Assembly: GCA_012295275.1 (NCBI GenBank)
Contig: CM022668.1
Coordinates: forward strand, 2,990,489 to 3,010,488
DNA length: 20,000 nucleotides
DNA from: Chrysomallon squamiferum
Lineage: Eukaryota > Mollusca > Gastropoda > Neomphalida > Peltospiridae
Reading direction: 5' to 3'
Shown here: positions 10,161 to 20,000 of the stretch, piece by piece
How positions within the stretch are numbered: position 1 is the stretch's first letter
Layout: every line of letters begins with the position of its first letter
The notes under the pieces: generated by a model
The model's database searches: none
Told to the model about the DNA's origin: nothing
The model's input: only the letters and a program-made list of their open reading frames with translations
Made by a program: the position numbers and the translations under genes

Positions 10161-10330
10161 TGGAGAAAAAAAAATGATGACAATGCTTTATCTTTCATAA
10201 GTCCTGAAAAAGTCACAAAAACTAGACTGGCTTTTTAGACACACCTGTAAGATCTCGGATTTAATCAGGATACGCACTTTGCCGGACATACTGGCTCGGC
10301 CTTAACTAAACAAAAGTTTATGCTGAAATA
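10161..10330. other. unique stretch inside the module B copy 2 insertion
   Basis: No match elsewhere in the window and no coding frame. It contains GGATACGCACTTTGCCGGAC and nearby moderately GC-rich words. It could be an insertion from elsewhere, or a part of the ancestral unit lost from the other copies. Confidence 0.4.
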
Positions 10331-10356
10331 AATATATTTATTTATTTGTTTATTTT

Positions 10357-10380
10357 GTGTTGTTGTTGTTGTTGTTGTTG

Positions 10381-10414
<34 letters not shown>

Positions 10415-10438
10415 GATGATGATGATGATGATGATGAT
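10357..10438. repeat. compound (TTG)n(TTA)n(TGA)n microsatellite
   Basis: Three trinucleotide runs follow each other without spacers, about nine to ten units each. They lie where module A has its (ATT)n, and the following DNA (AACAAATCTGGTAACAGACT, then ACGTAACTATTAACAC) resembles 6670-6715 of module A. One frame reads as Cys/Tyr/Asp runs, which is an artefact. Confidence 0.95.
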
Positions 10439-11300
10439 TTTCCTCTTAATAAATATGTAACAAAAATAAACTTAACAAATCTGGTAACAGACTACGTAAC
10501 TATTAACACTAAGAAGGAAGAGGTAGAAGTTTGTCATTGCATCTCTCTTTTCTACTTGTCCAATACGATAAAAAGAACATTTAAAAAATCATTTTCTAAA
10601 AAAATGCTTATAAAATATTTATGAAAATAAACTTATTAAAAATTTAAGATATATACCTATTCTCACTTATATAAATGTATTATGATATCCGTCTGAATCC
10701 GCACGAGGTAGGCCAAGAAACCAACATTGATAATTTTGTTTACGCATGAACTAAAATGCTAAAAAGCAAACAAAAGAAAAAACAGCAACAAAAAAAAAAA
10801 AAAAAAAACATATCACGAGTTTGTTGCGTTAACGTCACAAGTATCATCCTTTGAGACATGATACTTTTTTTTTCTCAGTGATTCTTTTCTTGCTTGTCAG
10901 GTGAATATGCCGTTTGATAAAAAAAAAAAAAAAAAAAAATTACAAAATAATAAATCAGAAAAAAGGCGTCATCCATATTTATGAATGTGTCTTTGGTTAC
11001 TGTGTAAAGAAAACTTAATCTGTGTCGTTATTTCATCAACTCAGAGGTAACTCCTATTTGGCTCTGTGTAGTTTTTGTTCCGTGCTCTGGCAACGAGTTT
11101 GTCATTTTCTGACGCTGAGTTTTAATGGGAACGAAAAAAAAAAAATAGATTGGAAAAGGAAAAAAAAATTCAAAAATTCAAAAAAGAAAACAAAAAGCAG
11201 GCTTTGTAAGAGTACCAGTTTATTTAGTTTACGTCGTGCAGGTGTATACAGCTTCATATTTCACATATAAATAATCATCAGTGAAGCATAAACACGTGTT

Positions 11301-11579
11301 TGTGTATTTAGAGCATGGACGAGTTTTCTTTTTAGTTTCAAACAAAAACACACGAACGTGCAAATACAGTGGATACACTAAAATAAAATTAGATATATTT
11401 TCAGTGTTATTCAAATTACACATACATTTTCTGTGTGATCGTTCCGTTCCCTCCCTTCCTTCCTCCCCCTCACTGCAGCTCCCTCTCACTCTCCATATAA
11501 AATATGTGTGTGAATAAAGACAAGTGACTGTATTAAGTAGCAGTAATGTACACATCAGTTTGAATAATTTCACATCTCG

Positions 11580-11585
<6 letters not shown>
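11301..11585 (+). repeat. module C, diverged relative of A/B
   Basis: 11375-11440 (ACTAAAATAAAATTAGATAT, TTTTCAGTGTTATTC, TTACACATACATTTTCT) matches 7264-7325. TAGCAGTAATG and ATTTCACAT at about 11536-11575 resemble 7628-7678. Between them is a C/T-rich stretch (11446-11492) not seen in A or B. The other strand has an open frame of about 114 codons, which I judge accidental. Confidence 0.6.
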
Positions 11586-11611
<26 letters not shown>

Positions 11612-11700
11612 TCTGTCTGTCTCTCTCTTCTCTCTCTATTTCTCTCCCCCCTCTCTCTCTCTGTCTGTCTGTCTCTCTCTTCTCTCTCTATTTCTCTCTC

Positions 11701-11784
<84 letters not shown>

Positions 11785-11797
11785 TCTCTCTCTCTCT
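11586..11797. repeat. interrupted (CT)n tract joining module C to the flank module
   Basis: CT dinucleotides with GTCTGTCTGT, TATTTCTC and CCCC interruptions. A block of about 60 bp containing GTCTGTCTGT then TCTATTTCTC occurs twice. Both strands read as low-complexity Ser-Leu or Arg-Glu frames, which are not genes. Confidence 0.97.
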
Positions 11798-12128
<331 letters not shown>

Positions 12129-12132
12129 GTTA

Positions 12133-13739
12133 TTGAGTAAAATTTAGTATAAATAATAAACATAATAAAACAATCATTACACTTAAACAACAAACCAGCT
12201 GAGACAAATGAACATTAGTTGAAACATAGCAACGTGAGAATTAACAGAAACAAACAATTTATAATCAGGTAAGTAATGTGATAATAGAAAACATCTGATA
12301 TATTAAGTATACGCAAAATCAAAAATAAGCTGGCCGAGGTGACAGTTACTAGAAACAGATAATTTATAAACTCCAATAAGAAATTTAACATGTAAGAAAC
12401 ATTTCAGAAGCTTTGTAAATTATTGAGGCATAAAGAAATAAAAGCAGTTAAAAAAAAAAGAAATATGACTTTAAGTGTTGTAAGTGGATCGACTTATTTC
12501 TTTCATTGCGATATACGCCTGCATAGAGCACACAAATAAGTAAAATATGTGGATTTATAAATAGGCGTTTCCTATGATACAAAATGATTTTTGTATGCAT
12601 ATTTTAATAAATATTGTAAGACTTTTCATTATTTATTTTTTATTAGTAGTATATTTTATTTTTTTATTTAATTTAATTTAATTAAATTAATTAATTAATT
12701 AATTTTTTTTTGGTCATTCAGTTTTTGTACATAAAACAAAAACTGGGTTGCTGTTTGTTATAGAGGAAAATTAATTATTTTCATCTGAATGTTTTTAATA
12801 GGCTTTATTAAGTAAAGTATTTTTGACATTTTATTTCTATTATTATTTTAAAAAATTAACATTTATAAAAGATTGCCAGACACGAAATAAATTTTAAAAC
12901 TGAAAATGACAGTTAATATTATTTTTAGAATCTAAAGTTGATACTTTTTCTAAAAAAGAAATTTGGCATTATTTTATTTTTTTATGTAATAGCGACTTCA
13001 TGTTAAAACAGACTGAGATAAAAGAAAAAACTTTATTGATTTATAAATTATATGTTTATTCATTTCATATTCAGTATTACATTATTGTTAAGAAGAAAAT
13101 AAATTTATCAGCTTTAGCAGAGTGAAACAGTGTTTTAAGAAGTAAATAAATACATATATATATATATATTAAAGAAATAATTAATATATGTAACAAACAA
13201 AAACTATTTCGAGAAATTTGACGTTTGTAAATATTATTCACGATTTCATTTTTTTTTTCTTTTTGTTTAAAATTACTTTTTGTTTATTTGAAAATATATA
13301 TAAATATATTTATATATTTATTTATTTTCTGTTATTTCAGTATTATTATTATTGTTATTATTATTCTGTTAATAAAGTTAACAATTCTGATTACAAACTA
13401 TGTCACTATTAACACAAAACAATGAAAAGACAGAGGTTTGACATTGCATCTCACTCTTTCTACTTTTTTAAAAAATGCTTATAAAATGAACTCATTAAAA
13501 ATATAAAAAATAAAAAATATCTTTACTCACTTCTATAAATATATTGTGATATCCGAGTGAACTGTAATTATTATCGATACCCGTAGAACTGTCGTTATTA
13601 CCCGATTGCCTCGTTTTCGCGAAGGTAAAACGGATTACCTACTTGTACTCCGCACAAAGTTGGCCAAGTACAAAATAACAACATATTTACTTACTCGTGA
13701 ACGACAAAGCTATAAACCAATCAAAAGGACAATAAATGT
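12133..13739 (+). repeat. module A, copy 2
   Basis: Near-complete copy of 5395-7040. Visible differences are a shorter AATT/ATTT region (about 12660-12710), a longer TATA run near 13155, and a reduced (ATT)n at about 13341-13368. Conserved landmarks include AAATAAGCTGGCCGAGGTGA, GTAAGTGGATCGACTTATTT and CCTCGTTTTCGCGAAGGTAA. Confidence 0.88.
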
Positions 13740-14839
13740 CACGTGTTAGTCGTAGAAAAGGTTTCCAAATATGGAAGTTTTACCTGCCTCGATGGTTTTA
13801 TTCTTGCGAGTCACATGAACTTGCCCTTTGACACAAAAAAAAGAAAGAAAAAAAGGGGTTGACTTAAAAACAGGCGATCTGAAGCGAATACAATATTTTT
13901 TTTTTTTCTTTGTGTTTTTTTAAATAAAACAAAAATATGCAATTACAATAAGTGCAGATATTAAAATAAAATTAGATATGTTTTCAGTGTTATTCATATT
14001 ACACATACATTTTCTCTGTTGATCGTTCAGTTTCACAAAATCTTCTTTGTTCACTGAGTTATCGTTTTGTTGAAAGACAAAATTTTGGGATAAGAGATGA
14101 ATAACAAATAGGTAATGATATCCTCAGATAATACATTAAACACAAAGTATCTGTTAAATATCTTAAAATATTAAATTTTGTTGAACTGTCAACAATTTGT
14201 CTGTTTCTTGAATGCAGTGATCTGACTTGCTAATATTTTTAGAAATATTACATGATTTTCATCGTGCTGATTAAACTATGTAACCGCAAACTCTAAAGAA
14301 AATAATAAATGTTTTAAATGATGTAGCAGTAATCTGACAGTCTCGTGTTCACACTTTTTATAAATTTTACATGATTACCTACTCGCTAGATTAATAATGA
14401 TTTCTGCTGCTGTTAGTAAGTTATTGTTTCCTGTTAGATCTGTGATGTTTGTACATAACTTTTTGTTACAGTGTCATTTCTTTTACCAGAATTCAGATTA
14501 AATTTCAGTTTTCTATTTAATCAGTTTAGATTTTGCTGGTGTAATTTCGGTCCAGCGGATTTGATTAAAATCGTTTTAGGCGAAAAAAATATTTTTGAAG
14601 AAAAAATTAATGTATCAGCTTTAGTAAAGTGAAACCGTGTTTTAAAAAGGAAATATATAATGTGTAATAAGAAATTTTAAATACATATAAACAGACAAGA
14701 AATGATTTCGAGAAATTTAGCATTTGTAAATTTTATTCTCCATTTCAGTTTTTAAATTTGTTTAAAAAATAATATTATTTATATAATTATTTATTTGTTT
14801 ATTTTGTTTTATCTTTCTTTATCTTGCTTGTCCAATACG

Positions 14840-14875
<36 letters not shown>

Positions 14876-15325
14876 TTTCCCAAAACACTTATGAAATATT
14901 TATGAAAATACCTATTCTTACGTATATAAATACATTATGATATCGGTCTGAATTGTAATCCGCATAGGTAGGCCAAGAAACCGATACTGGTAATTTTATT
15001 TACGCATGAATTAAAATGCTAAAAAGCAAACAAAAGAAAAAACAGCAAAAAAAAAATATCACGAGTTTGTTGCGTTAACGTCACAAGTATCATCCTTTGA
15101 GACATGATACTTTTTTTCTCTCAGTGATTCTTTTCTTGCTTGTCAGGTGAATATGCCGTTTGATAAAAAAAAAAAAAAAAAAAATTACGAAATAATAAAT
15201 CAGAAAAAAGGCGTCATCCATATTTATGAATGTGTCTTTGGTTACTGTGTAAAGAAAACTTAATCTGTGTTGTTATTTCATCAACTCAGAGATAACTCCT
15301 ATTTGGCTCTGTGTAGTTTTTGTTC
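13740..15325 (+). repeat. module B, copy 3 (3'-truncated)
   Basis: Matches module B copy 1 at offset 6699 from CACGTGTTAG onwards. It lacks the copy 2 insertion. It stops matching at TTTTTGTTCC (about 15325), where copies 1 and 2 continue with GTGCTCTGGC. After it comes ATTTCACATAAACAG, resembling the end of the other copies, so about 200 bp were lost. The minus-strand frame open in copies 1 and 2 near 7831-8031 is not preserved here. Confidence 0.88.
14842..14870. repeat. poly-A tract within module B copy 3
   Basis: About 29 A residues after CCAATACGAT. The same site has about 27 in copy 1 (8149-8175) and a run interrupted by T in copy 2 (9957-9984), so it is a length-unstable homopolymer. 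Confidence 0.93.
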
Positions 15326-15336
15326 CATTTCACATA

Positions 15337-15721
<385 letters not shown>

Positions 15722-15950
15722 AAGGGAAAAAAAAAAAAAATATGCAATTTCACTTATATAAATATGTATATACTGTATATACACCTTTTCTTTTCGTAAA
15801 GCATAATTCGTCCCTGTGTTTAATTACTTTGACAGACCGTTTTGAACCGCTCGCTATGCTGCTACATCATATAATACTTTATCACAGACCAGTCAGGCGT
15901 AAAGTGCAAGGTGATCTCTTCATTTACTATTGAGTACATTCTGCTCTAAT
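15722..15950 (+). repeat. flank module, copy 2
   Basis: Second copy of 11798-12030, here followed by TTTTTATTTTATTTTTAG and the minisatellite leader. This order (flank, leader, array) is the fuller arrangement, from which the 12031 joint appears to be derived by deletion. Confidence 0.85.
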
Positions 15951-15958
15951 TTTTTATT

Positions 15959-16000
15959 TTATTTTTAGTAATTTAAGAGATCCAGCGAACTATCGTATTT
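15959..16000 (+). repeat. leader of minisatellite module, copy 2
   Basis: ATTTAAGAGATCCAGCGAAC and TATCGTATTTACTGCT correspond to 2985-3031. This copy is shorter, lacking the AT-rich spacer in the middle. Confidence 0.7.
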
Positions 16001-17815
16001 ACTGCTGATATCCTACCATTCAGAAATACAATAATCTAGCTGGTATCCTACCATACTGAAATACCATAACATAGCTGATATCCTACCATACTGAAATACC
16101 ATAACATAGCTGATATCCTACTATACTGAAATACAATAACCTAGCTGATATCCTATTATACTGAAATACAATAACCTATCCGATATCCTTCCAAACCCAA
16201 ATACAATAACCTAGCTGATATGATACAATACTGAAATACGGTAACCTAGCCGATATCCTACCATACTGAAATACAGTAACCTAGCTGATATGATATCAAC
16301 TGTAATACAATAACCTAGTTGATATCCTACCGAACTGAAATAAAATAATGTAGCCGATATCCTACCATACTGAAATATAATAACAAAACTGTTATCCTAC
16401 CATACTGAAATACATTAACGTAGCTGATATCCTACCATACTGAAATACAGTGACCAAGCTGATATCCTACCATATTGAAAGAACATAACCTCTTTGATAT
16501 CCTACCATACTGAAATACAGTAATCTCGCTTATATCCAACTTTACTGAAAATCAATAATCTAGCTGATATCCTACCATACTGAAATATAATAACCTCGCT
16601 GATATCCTACCATACTGAAATACAGTAACCTAGCTGATATCCTACCATACTGAAATACAGTGACCTAGCTGATATCCTACCATACTGAAATTCAATAACA
16701 AAACTGTTATCCTACCAGACTGAAAGACACTAACTTCGGTGATATGATATCATACTGAAATACAATAACCTATCTGATATCCTACCATATTGAAATAACA
16801 TAACCTCTTTGATATCCTACCATACTGAAATACAGTAACCTAGCCGATATCCTACCATACTGAAATACAGTAACCTAGCCGATATCCTACCATAGTGAAA
16901 TACAATAACCTAGCTGATATCCTACCATACTGAAATACGGTAACCTATCCGATATCCTACCAAACTGAAATACAATAATCTAGCTGATATCCTACCATAC
17001 CGAAATACAATAATCTAGCTGATATCCTACCAAACTGAAATACAATAATCTAGCTGATATCCTACCATACTGAAATACAATAATCTAGCCGATATCCTAC
17101 CAAACTGAAATACAATAATCTAGCTGATATCCTACCATACTGAAATACAATAATCTAGCCGATATCCTACCAAACTGAAATACAATAATCTAGCTGATAT
17201 CCTACCATACTGAAATATAATCCTAATCTAATCTAGCTGATATCCTACCAAACTGAAATACAATAATCTAGCTGATATCCTACCATACTGAAATACAATA
17301 ATCTAGCCGATATCCTACCAAACTGAAATACAATAATCTAGCCGATATCCTACCATACTGAAATACAATAATCTAGCCGATATCCTACCAAACTGAAATA
17401 CAGTAACCTAGCTGATATGGTATCAACTGTAATACAATAACCTAGTTGATATCCTACCGTACTGAAATAAAATAATGTAGCCGATATCCTACCATACTGA
17501 AATACAGTGACCTAGCTGATATCCTACCATATTGAAATAACATAACCTCTTTGATATCCTACCATACTGAAATACAGTAATCTCGCTTATATCCAACTTT
17601 ACTGAAAATCAATAATCTAGCTGATATCCTACCATACTGAAATATAATAACCTCGCTGGTATTGTACCATACTGAAATACAGTAACCTAGCCGATATCCT
17701 ACCATACTGAAATATAATAACCTCGCTGGTATTGTACCATACTGAAATACAGTAACCTAGCTGATATCCTACCATAGTGATACAACAACCTAGTTGACAT
17801 GAAATACTGTAATAT
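16001..17815 (+). repeat. 35-bp minisatellite array 2 (about 52 units)
   Basis: Same unit, strand and core (GATATCCTACCATACTGAAA) as array 1, about 11 kb away. Units are more uniform than in array 1, and CTAGCTGATATC is the commonest form. Larger-scale repeats are visible: a block at about 16261-16400 recurs at 17388-17500, another at 16443-16610 recurs at 17500-17667, and a 70-bp dimer region lies at 16926-17400. A minus-strand frame at 17629-17838 is an accident of the repeat. Confidence 0.97.
16926..17400 (+). repeat. 70-bp higher-order (dimer) repeat inside array 2
   Basis: Units alternate between CCATACTGAAA and CCAAACTGAAA, and many pairs also alternate CTAGCTGAT with CTAGCCGAT. The CAAACTGAAA form starts at 16961, 17031, 17101 and 17171, exactly 70 apart. 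After an 8-bp slip it resumes at 17249, 17319 and 17389. The amplification unit here was therefore two monomers. Confidence 0.9.
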
Positions 17816-18160
<345 letters not shown>

Positions 18161-18750
18161 AAAAAAAAAAAAAAAAAATTCTAATTATATCGTGTCATCG
18201 TCAAATAGATGTTTTTATTTTTTCACTCTAGGTAAGAGTCTGGAGTAAGGTGTGTACAACATACTCGTGTATTGTACTAGCCTTGCTTCGTGCACAGACA
18301 TAGATACTTCATTATGTCAGTCAGTCAGACGTACAGTATTTGAGACGTTCTGAGCATAGCTGGTGAATTATACAGTGAAGTTTTATACAGCGTCTTCTCC
18401 TTCTTCGCTAACTGTGTGGTCAGGTCATTGTGTGCAGTCAATTTTGTCCAAAAGACACGCGCACAATTTGTAACAGTTCCACTAATTATATTCCATGGTG
18501 GTGGAGGGTTTTCTTATTTAGTTTATTTTATTTTGTTTTTTAATTTTAATTTAATTTTAATTTTTTAATTATTATTTTTTTTTTTTTAAATTTTTAAAAA
18601 AAATTCTATTATTATACATTATTATTATTTTTATTTTTATTATTTATTTATTTAATTTTTTTATTTATTTATTTTTTGTTGTTTTTGTCGTCAGCAGCTC
18701 TACAAACAGAAACAAACAATTCCTCTTACTTGGCTTTCAAGACTTTGAAG
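18161..18750. other. AT-rich unassigned DNA
   Basis: A poly-A at 18158-18178, mixed sequence to about 18510, then very T/A-rich DNA at 18510-18690 (ATTT and AATT words). No convincing open frame, RNA gene or element end was seen. Confidence 0.6.
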
Positions 18751-18752
18751 AT

Positions 18753-18768
18753 CACGTGGTGGCCACGT
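18753..18768. promoter_or_regulatory. E-box with inverted ACGTGG/CCACGT pair
   Basis: CACGTGGTGGCCACGT contains an E-box and a perfect 6-bp inverted repeat (ACGTGG, spacer TGG, CCACGT), followed by a CACGTCA half-CRE. It could bind bHLH or bZIP dimers. There is no transcript evidence. Confidence 0.3.
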
Positions 18769-18772
18769 CATA

Positions 18773-19140
18773 GCTCGCTTTTGTGACGTTTTTCATTTAA
18801 CTCGAAGGACCGCATGAATTGACGCAGTGTGACGTCAGAGCTGCTGACTGTTGCCTCGCTTTTTCGTCGCGTCCTCTCAGCTTCAGTTCACGTGTTTTGT
18901 CTGGTTGTGTCTCTTTACACGAATTCCTTAAACAAGTTGTGTTTGTCTGCTCACAAATTAAACAACTACCCCGATTTTCAGTGAAATAAAAACATAAAAA
19001 AAAAAAATGTAGTTCTCGCTTCTTTGGGGAGATGCCTGATCTAAGACATGAAGATTTGTTTCTATTTTTTTTTTGTCTTTTATGCTGTTTTCTGGGGAAG
19101 GAATGTAGCTAAGGAACAAGGTACTGGGTGACCGTGAGAA
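18773..19140 (+). repeat. tandem CRE-island repeat, copy 1
   Basis: GCTCGCTTTTGTGA, TTTTTCATTTAACTCGAAGG, GTTGCCTCGCTTTT, GCGTCCTCTCAGCTTC, GAATTCCTTAAACAAG and TGTAGCTAAGGAACAA recur in order at 19286-19900 (offset 513 at the start). It is richer in CpG than its surroundings and holds several TGACG motifs, so it resembles promoter or 5' leader DNA. No gene start is recognised. Confidence 0.75.
18830..18837. promoter_or_regulatory. consensus CRE palindrome TGACGTCA
   Basis: A perfect full CRE, the site of CREB/ATF bZIP factors, with TGACGC and TGACGT half-sites within 55 bp upstream. The equivalent position in copy 2 (19344-19351) reads TGATGTCA, so the site is lost there by what looks like a CpG transition. 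Confidence 0.35.
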
Positions 19141-19173
19141 GAAAAAAAACAAAACAAAAAAAAACGTGTTCTT

Positions 19174-19280
19174 TTTGGTCCCTGCGTTTAATAATTTTGA
19201 CTGATCGTTTCGTTTCGCTGACTCTGACCTGCAATTACGTGCTCTAACAAAGACATAATTATCGTATCTAAAGATAAAAA
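19174..19280 (+). repeat. second diverged flank-like segment
   Basis: GGTCCCTGCGTTTAATAATT then TTTGACTGATCGTTTCG parallels CGTCCCTGTGTTTAATTACT then TTTGACAGACCGTTTTG at 11887-11925. AGACATAATTATCGTATCTA parallels GGCCATAATTGTCGTATTTA at 18139-18158. It lies between the two CRE-island copies, so the wider repeat unit includes it. Confidence 0.5.
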
Positions 19281-19285
19281 TACCT

Positions 19286-19900
19286 GCTCGCTTTTGTGAG
19301 GTTTTTCATTTAACCCGAAGGACCGCGTGAAGAGACACTGCTGTGATGTCAAAGCTGCTGATTGTTGCCTCGCTTTTACACCGCGTCCTCTCAGCTTCTC
19401 GTACGAGTTCAGATGTTTTGTCTGTAGTGTCTGTTTACACTGAATTCCTTAAACAAGGCAGTTGTGTGCTGACAAATTAGACAAACACAACGACAGCGAT
19501 TTTCAGATAAATAAAATAATAATAATACATAAAAATTGTAATTCCCGCTTCTCTTGGAAGCGTCAGGCCTCGCTGTCAACTTTCTTTTTTCAAGCAGAAT
19601 GCATCATGGGTAATTTGTGAGCAGTGTTCACACAACCTTCTAGCACTGCAGTACTGCCTTCGTGCAGTGAAAGGAGAAATTGTGTTTGAACCTTTTGTGA
19701 CGTAATCATTCTGTTTGACAGTCCTATAGGGCCTGAATCATTATACCAGAAAATCGAAGCCAACGGGCGTGTTAAAACTGACCCTGGGCCGGAATTTGGA
19801 TACGCCTGATATGCAGATTTTTTTCTAGCTTTTTTTTTGTGTTTTTTTTTTTTTGTGGGGAGTGTAGCTAAGGAACAATGTACTGGTTGACCTTGAGAAA
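19286..19900 (+). repeat. tandem CRE-island repeat, copy 2, with an insertion of about 240 bp
   Basis: Aligns with 18773-19140 but carries extra DNA at about 19560-19797, between the CTTCTCTTGGA and GCCTGATATGCAGATTT landmarks. A minus-strand frame (19590-19940) spans the insertion and a lysine-coding T-run. It resembles no protein I know, and I do not call it a gene. Confidence 0.72.
19560..19797. other. unique insertion within CRE-island copy 2
   Basis: Present in copy 2 and absent from copy 1. It contains GCATCATGGGTAATT, CCTATAGGGCCTGAATC and GACCCTGGGCCGG and is more GC-rich than its surroundings. No tRNA-like promoter, clear terminal inverted repeat or target-site duplication was found. 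Loss from copy 1 is an equal alternative. Confidence 0.4.
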
Positions 19901-20000
19901 AAACAACGTCAGAGTAGATTGAATGTGATTTCATCAGCATTACTCAGCTTTTTGTTAAGCTGTTTATAATCGGTTACAACGCTTAAACTCACATTTCTTT

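Larger units (their letters stand above)
8853..11300 (+). repeat. module B, copy 2, carrying an insertion of about 0.6 kb
   Basis: It follows copy 1 directly. 8853-9957 matches 7041-8150 and 10600-11292 matches 8180-8852. Between them lies extra DNA (about 9985-10600) made of a diverged partial B segment, a stretch with no match in the window, and a diverged end of module A. The copy ends at the CACGTGTT site (11293-11300), after which the sequence departs from copy 1. Confidence 0.88.

Noticed and set aside
8585-11270. Frames at 8585-8830 and 11022-11270 giving similar 81-82-residue products (FHQLRDNSYLALCSF)
   Set aside because: Both begin at GTG, not ATG. The middle is frame-shifted by A-run changes (+2 and +1) that cancel by chance, and copy 3 is cut by the CT tract at about 15325.
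19590-19940. 116-residue minus-strand frame near the right edge
   Set aside because: It crosses a T-run that codes for lysines and a segment absent from the sister copy, with no recognisable domain or splice support.

Overview
This window looks like animal nuclear DNA. It is AT-rich, intron-bearing and packed with microsatellites, minisatellites and homopolymer tracts. It has no bacterial-style gene layout, no operons, and no recognisable tRNA, rRNA, CRISPR array or transposase/reverse-transcriptase gene. The one recognisable coding exon (minus strand, about 345-1061) encodes a type II membrane protein with an SGNH/PC-esterase-like GDS block. Proteins of this kind are common in lophotrochozoans, especially molluscs, so a mollusc (perhaps a gastropod) is my best guess. 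That is an inference, not a proven identity.

Layout: 1-345 is a gene edge with a possible weak plus-strand exon pair. 345-1069 is the PC-esterase-like exon, preceded on its own strand by a clear polypyrimidine-AG acceptor. 1138-1800 holds (GA)n, degenerate GACA/GATA and long (AAT)n tracts. 1800-2985 is unassigned intergenic DNA with two perfect CACGTG-centred palindromes.

From about 2985 to the window end nearly everything belongs to one complex of nested direct duplications. The modules are: a short leader; a 35-bp minisatellite array (3032-5155 and 16001-17815); a roughly 130-bp tail; a (CT)n tract; a 1.6-kb module A (5395-7040 and 12133-13739); a 1.6-2.4-kb module B (7041-8852, 8853-11300, 13740-15325); a diverged module C (11301-11585); and a flank module (11798-12030, 15722-15950, diverged at 18064-18160 and about 19174-19280). 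A, B and C themselves look like ancient diverged copies of one unit. Several (CT)n tracts sit exactly where modules meet in different combinations, and one duplication joint falls in an 8-bp CACGTGTT match. Both patterns point to recombination as the source of the structure.

The last 1.3 kb (18750-19910) holds a diverged two-copy tandem repeat with CRE-like and E-box-like motifs that could be promoter-like.

I see no complete protein-coding gene and no defensible new enzymatic or defence system. The notable content is the repeat architecture and its recombination joints. All open frames other than the PC-esterase exon look like by-products of repeats, or begin only at non-ATG codons.
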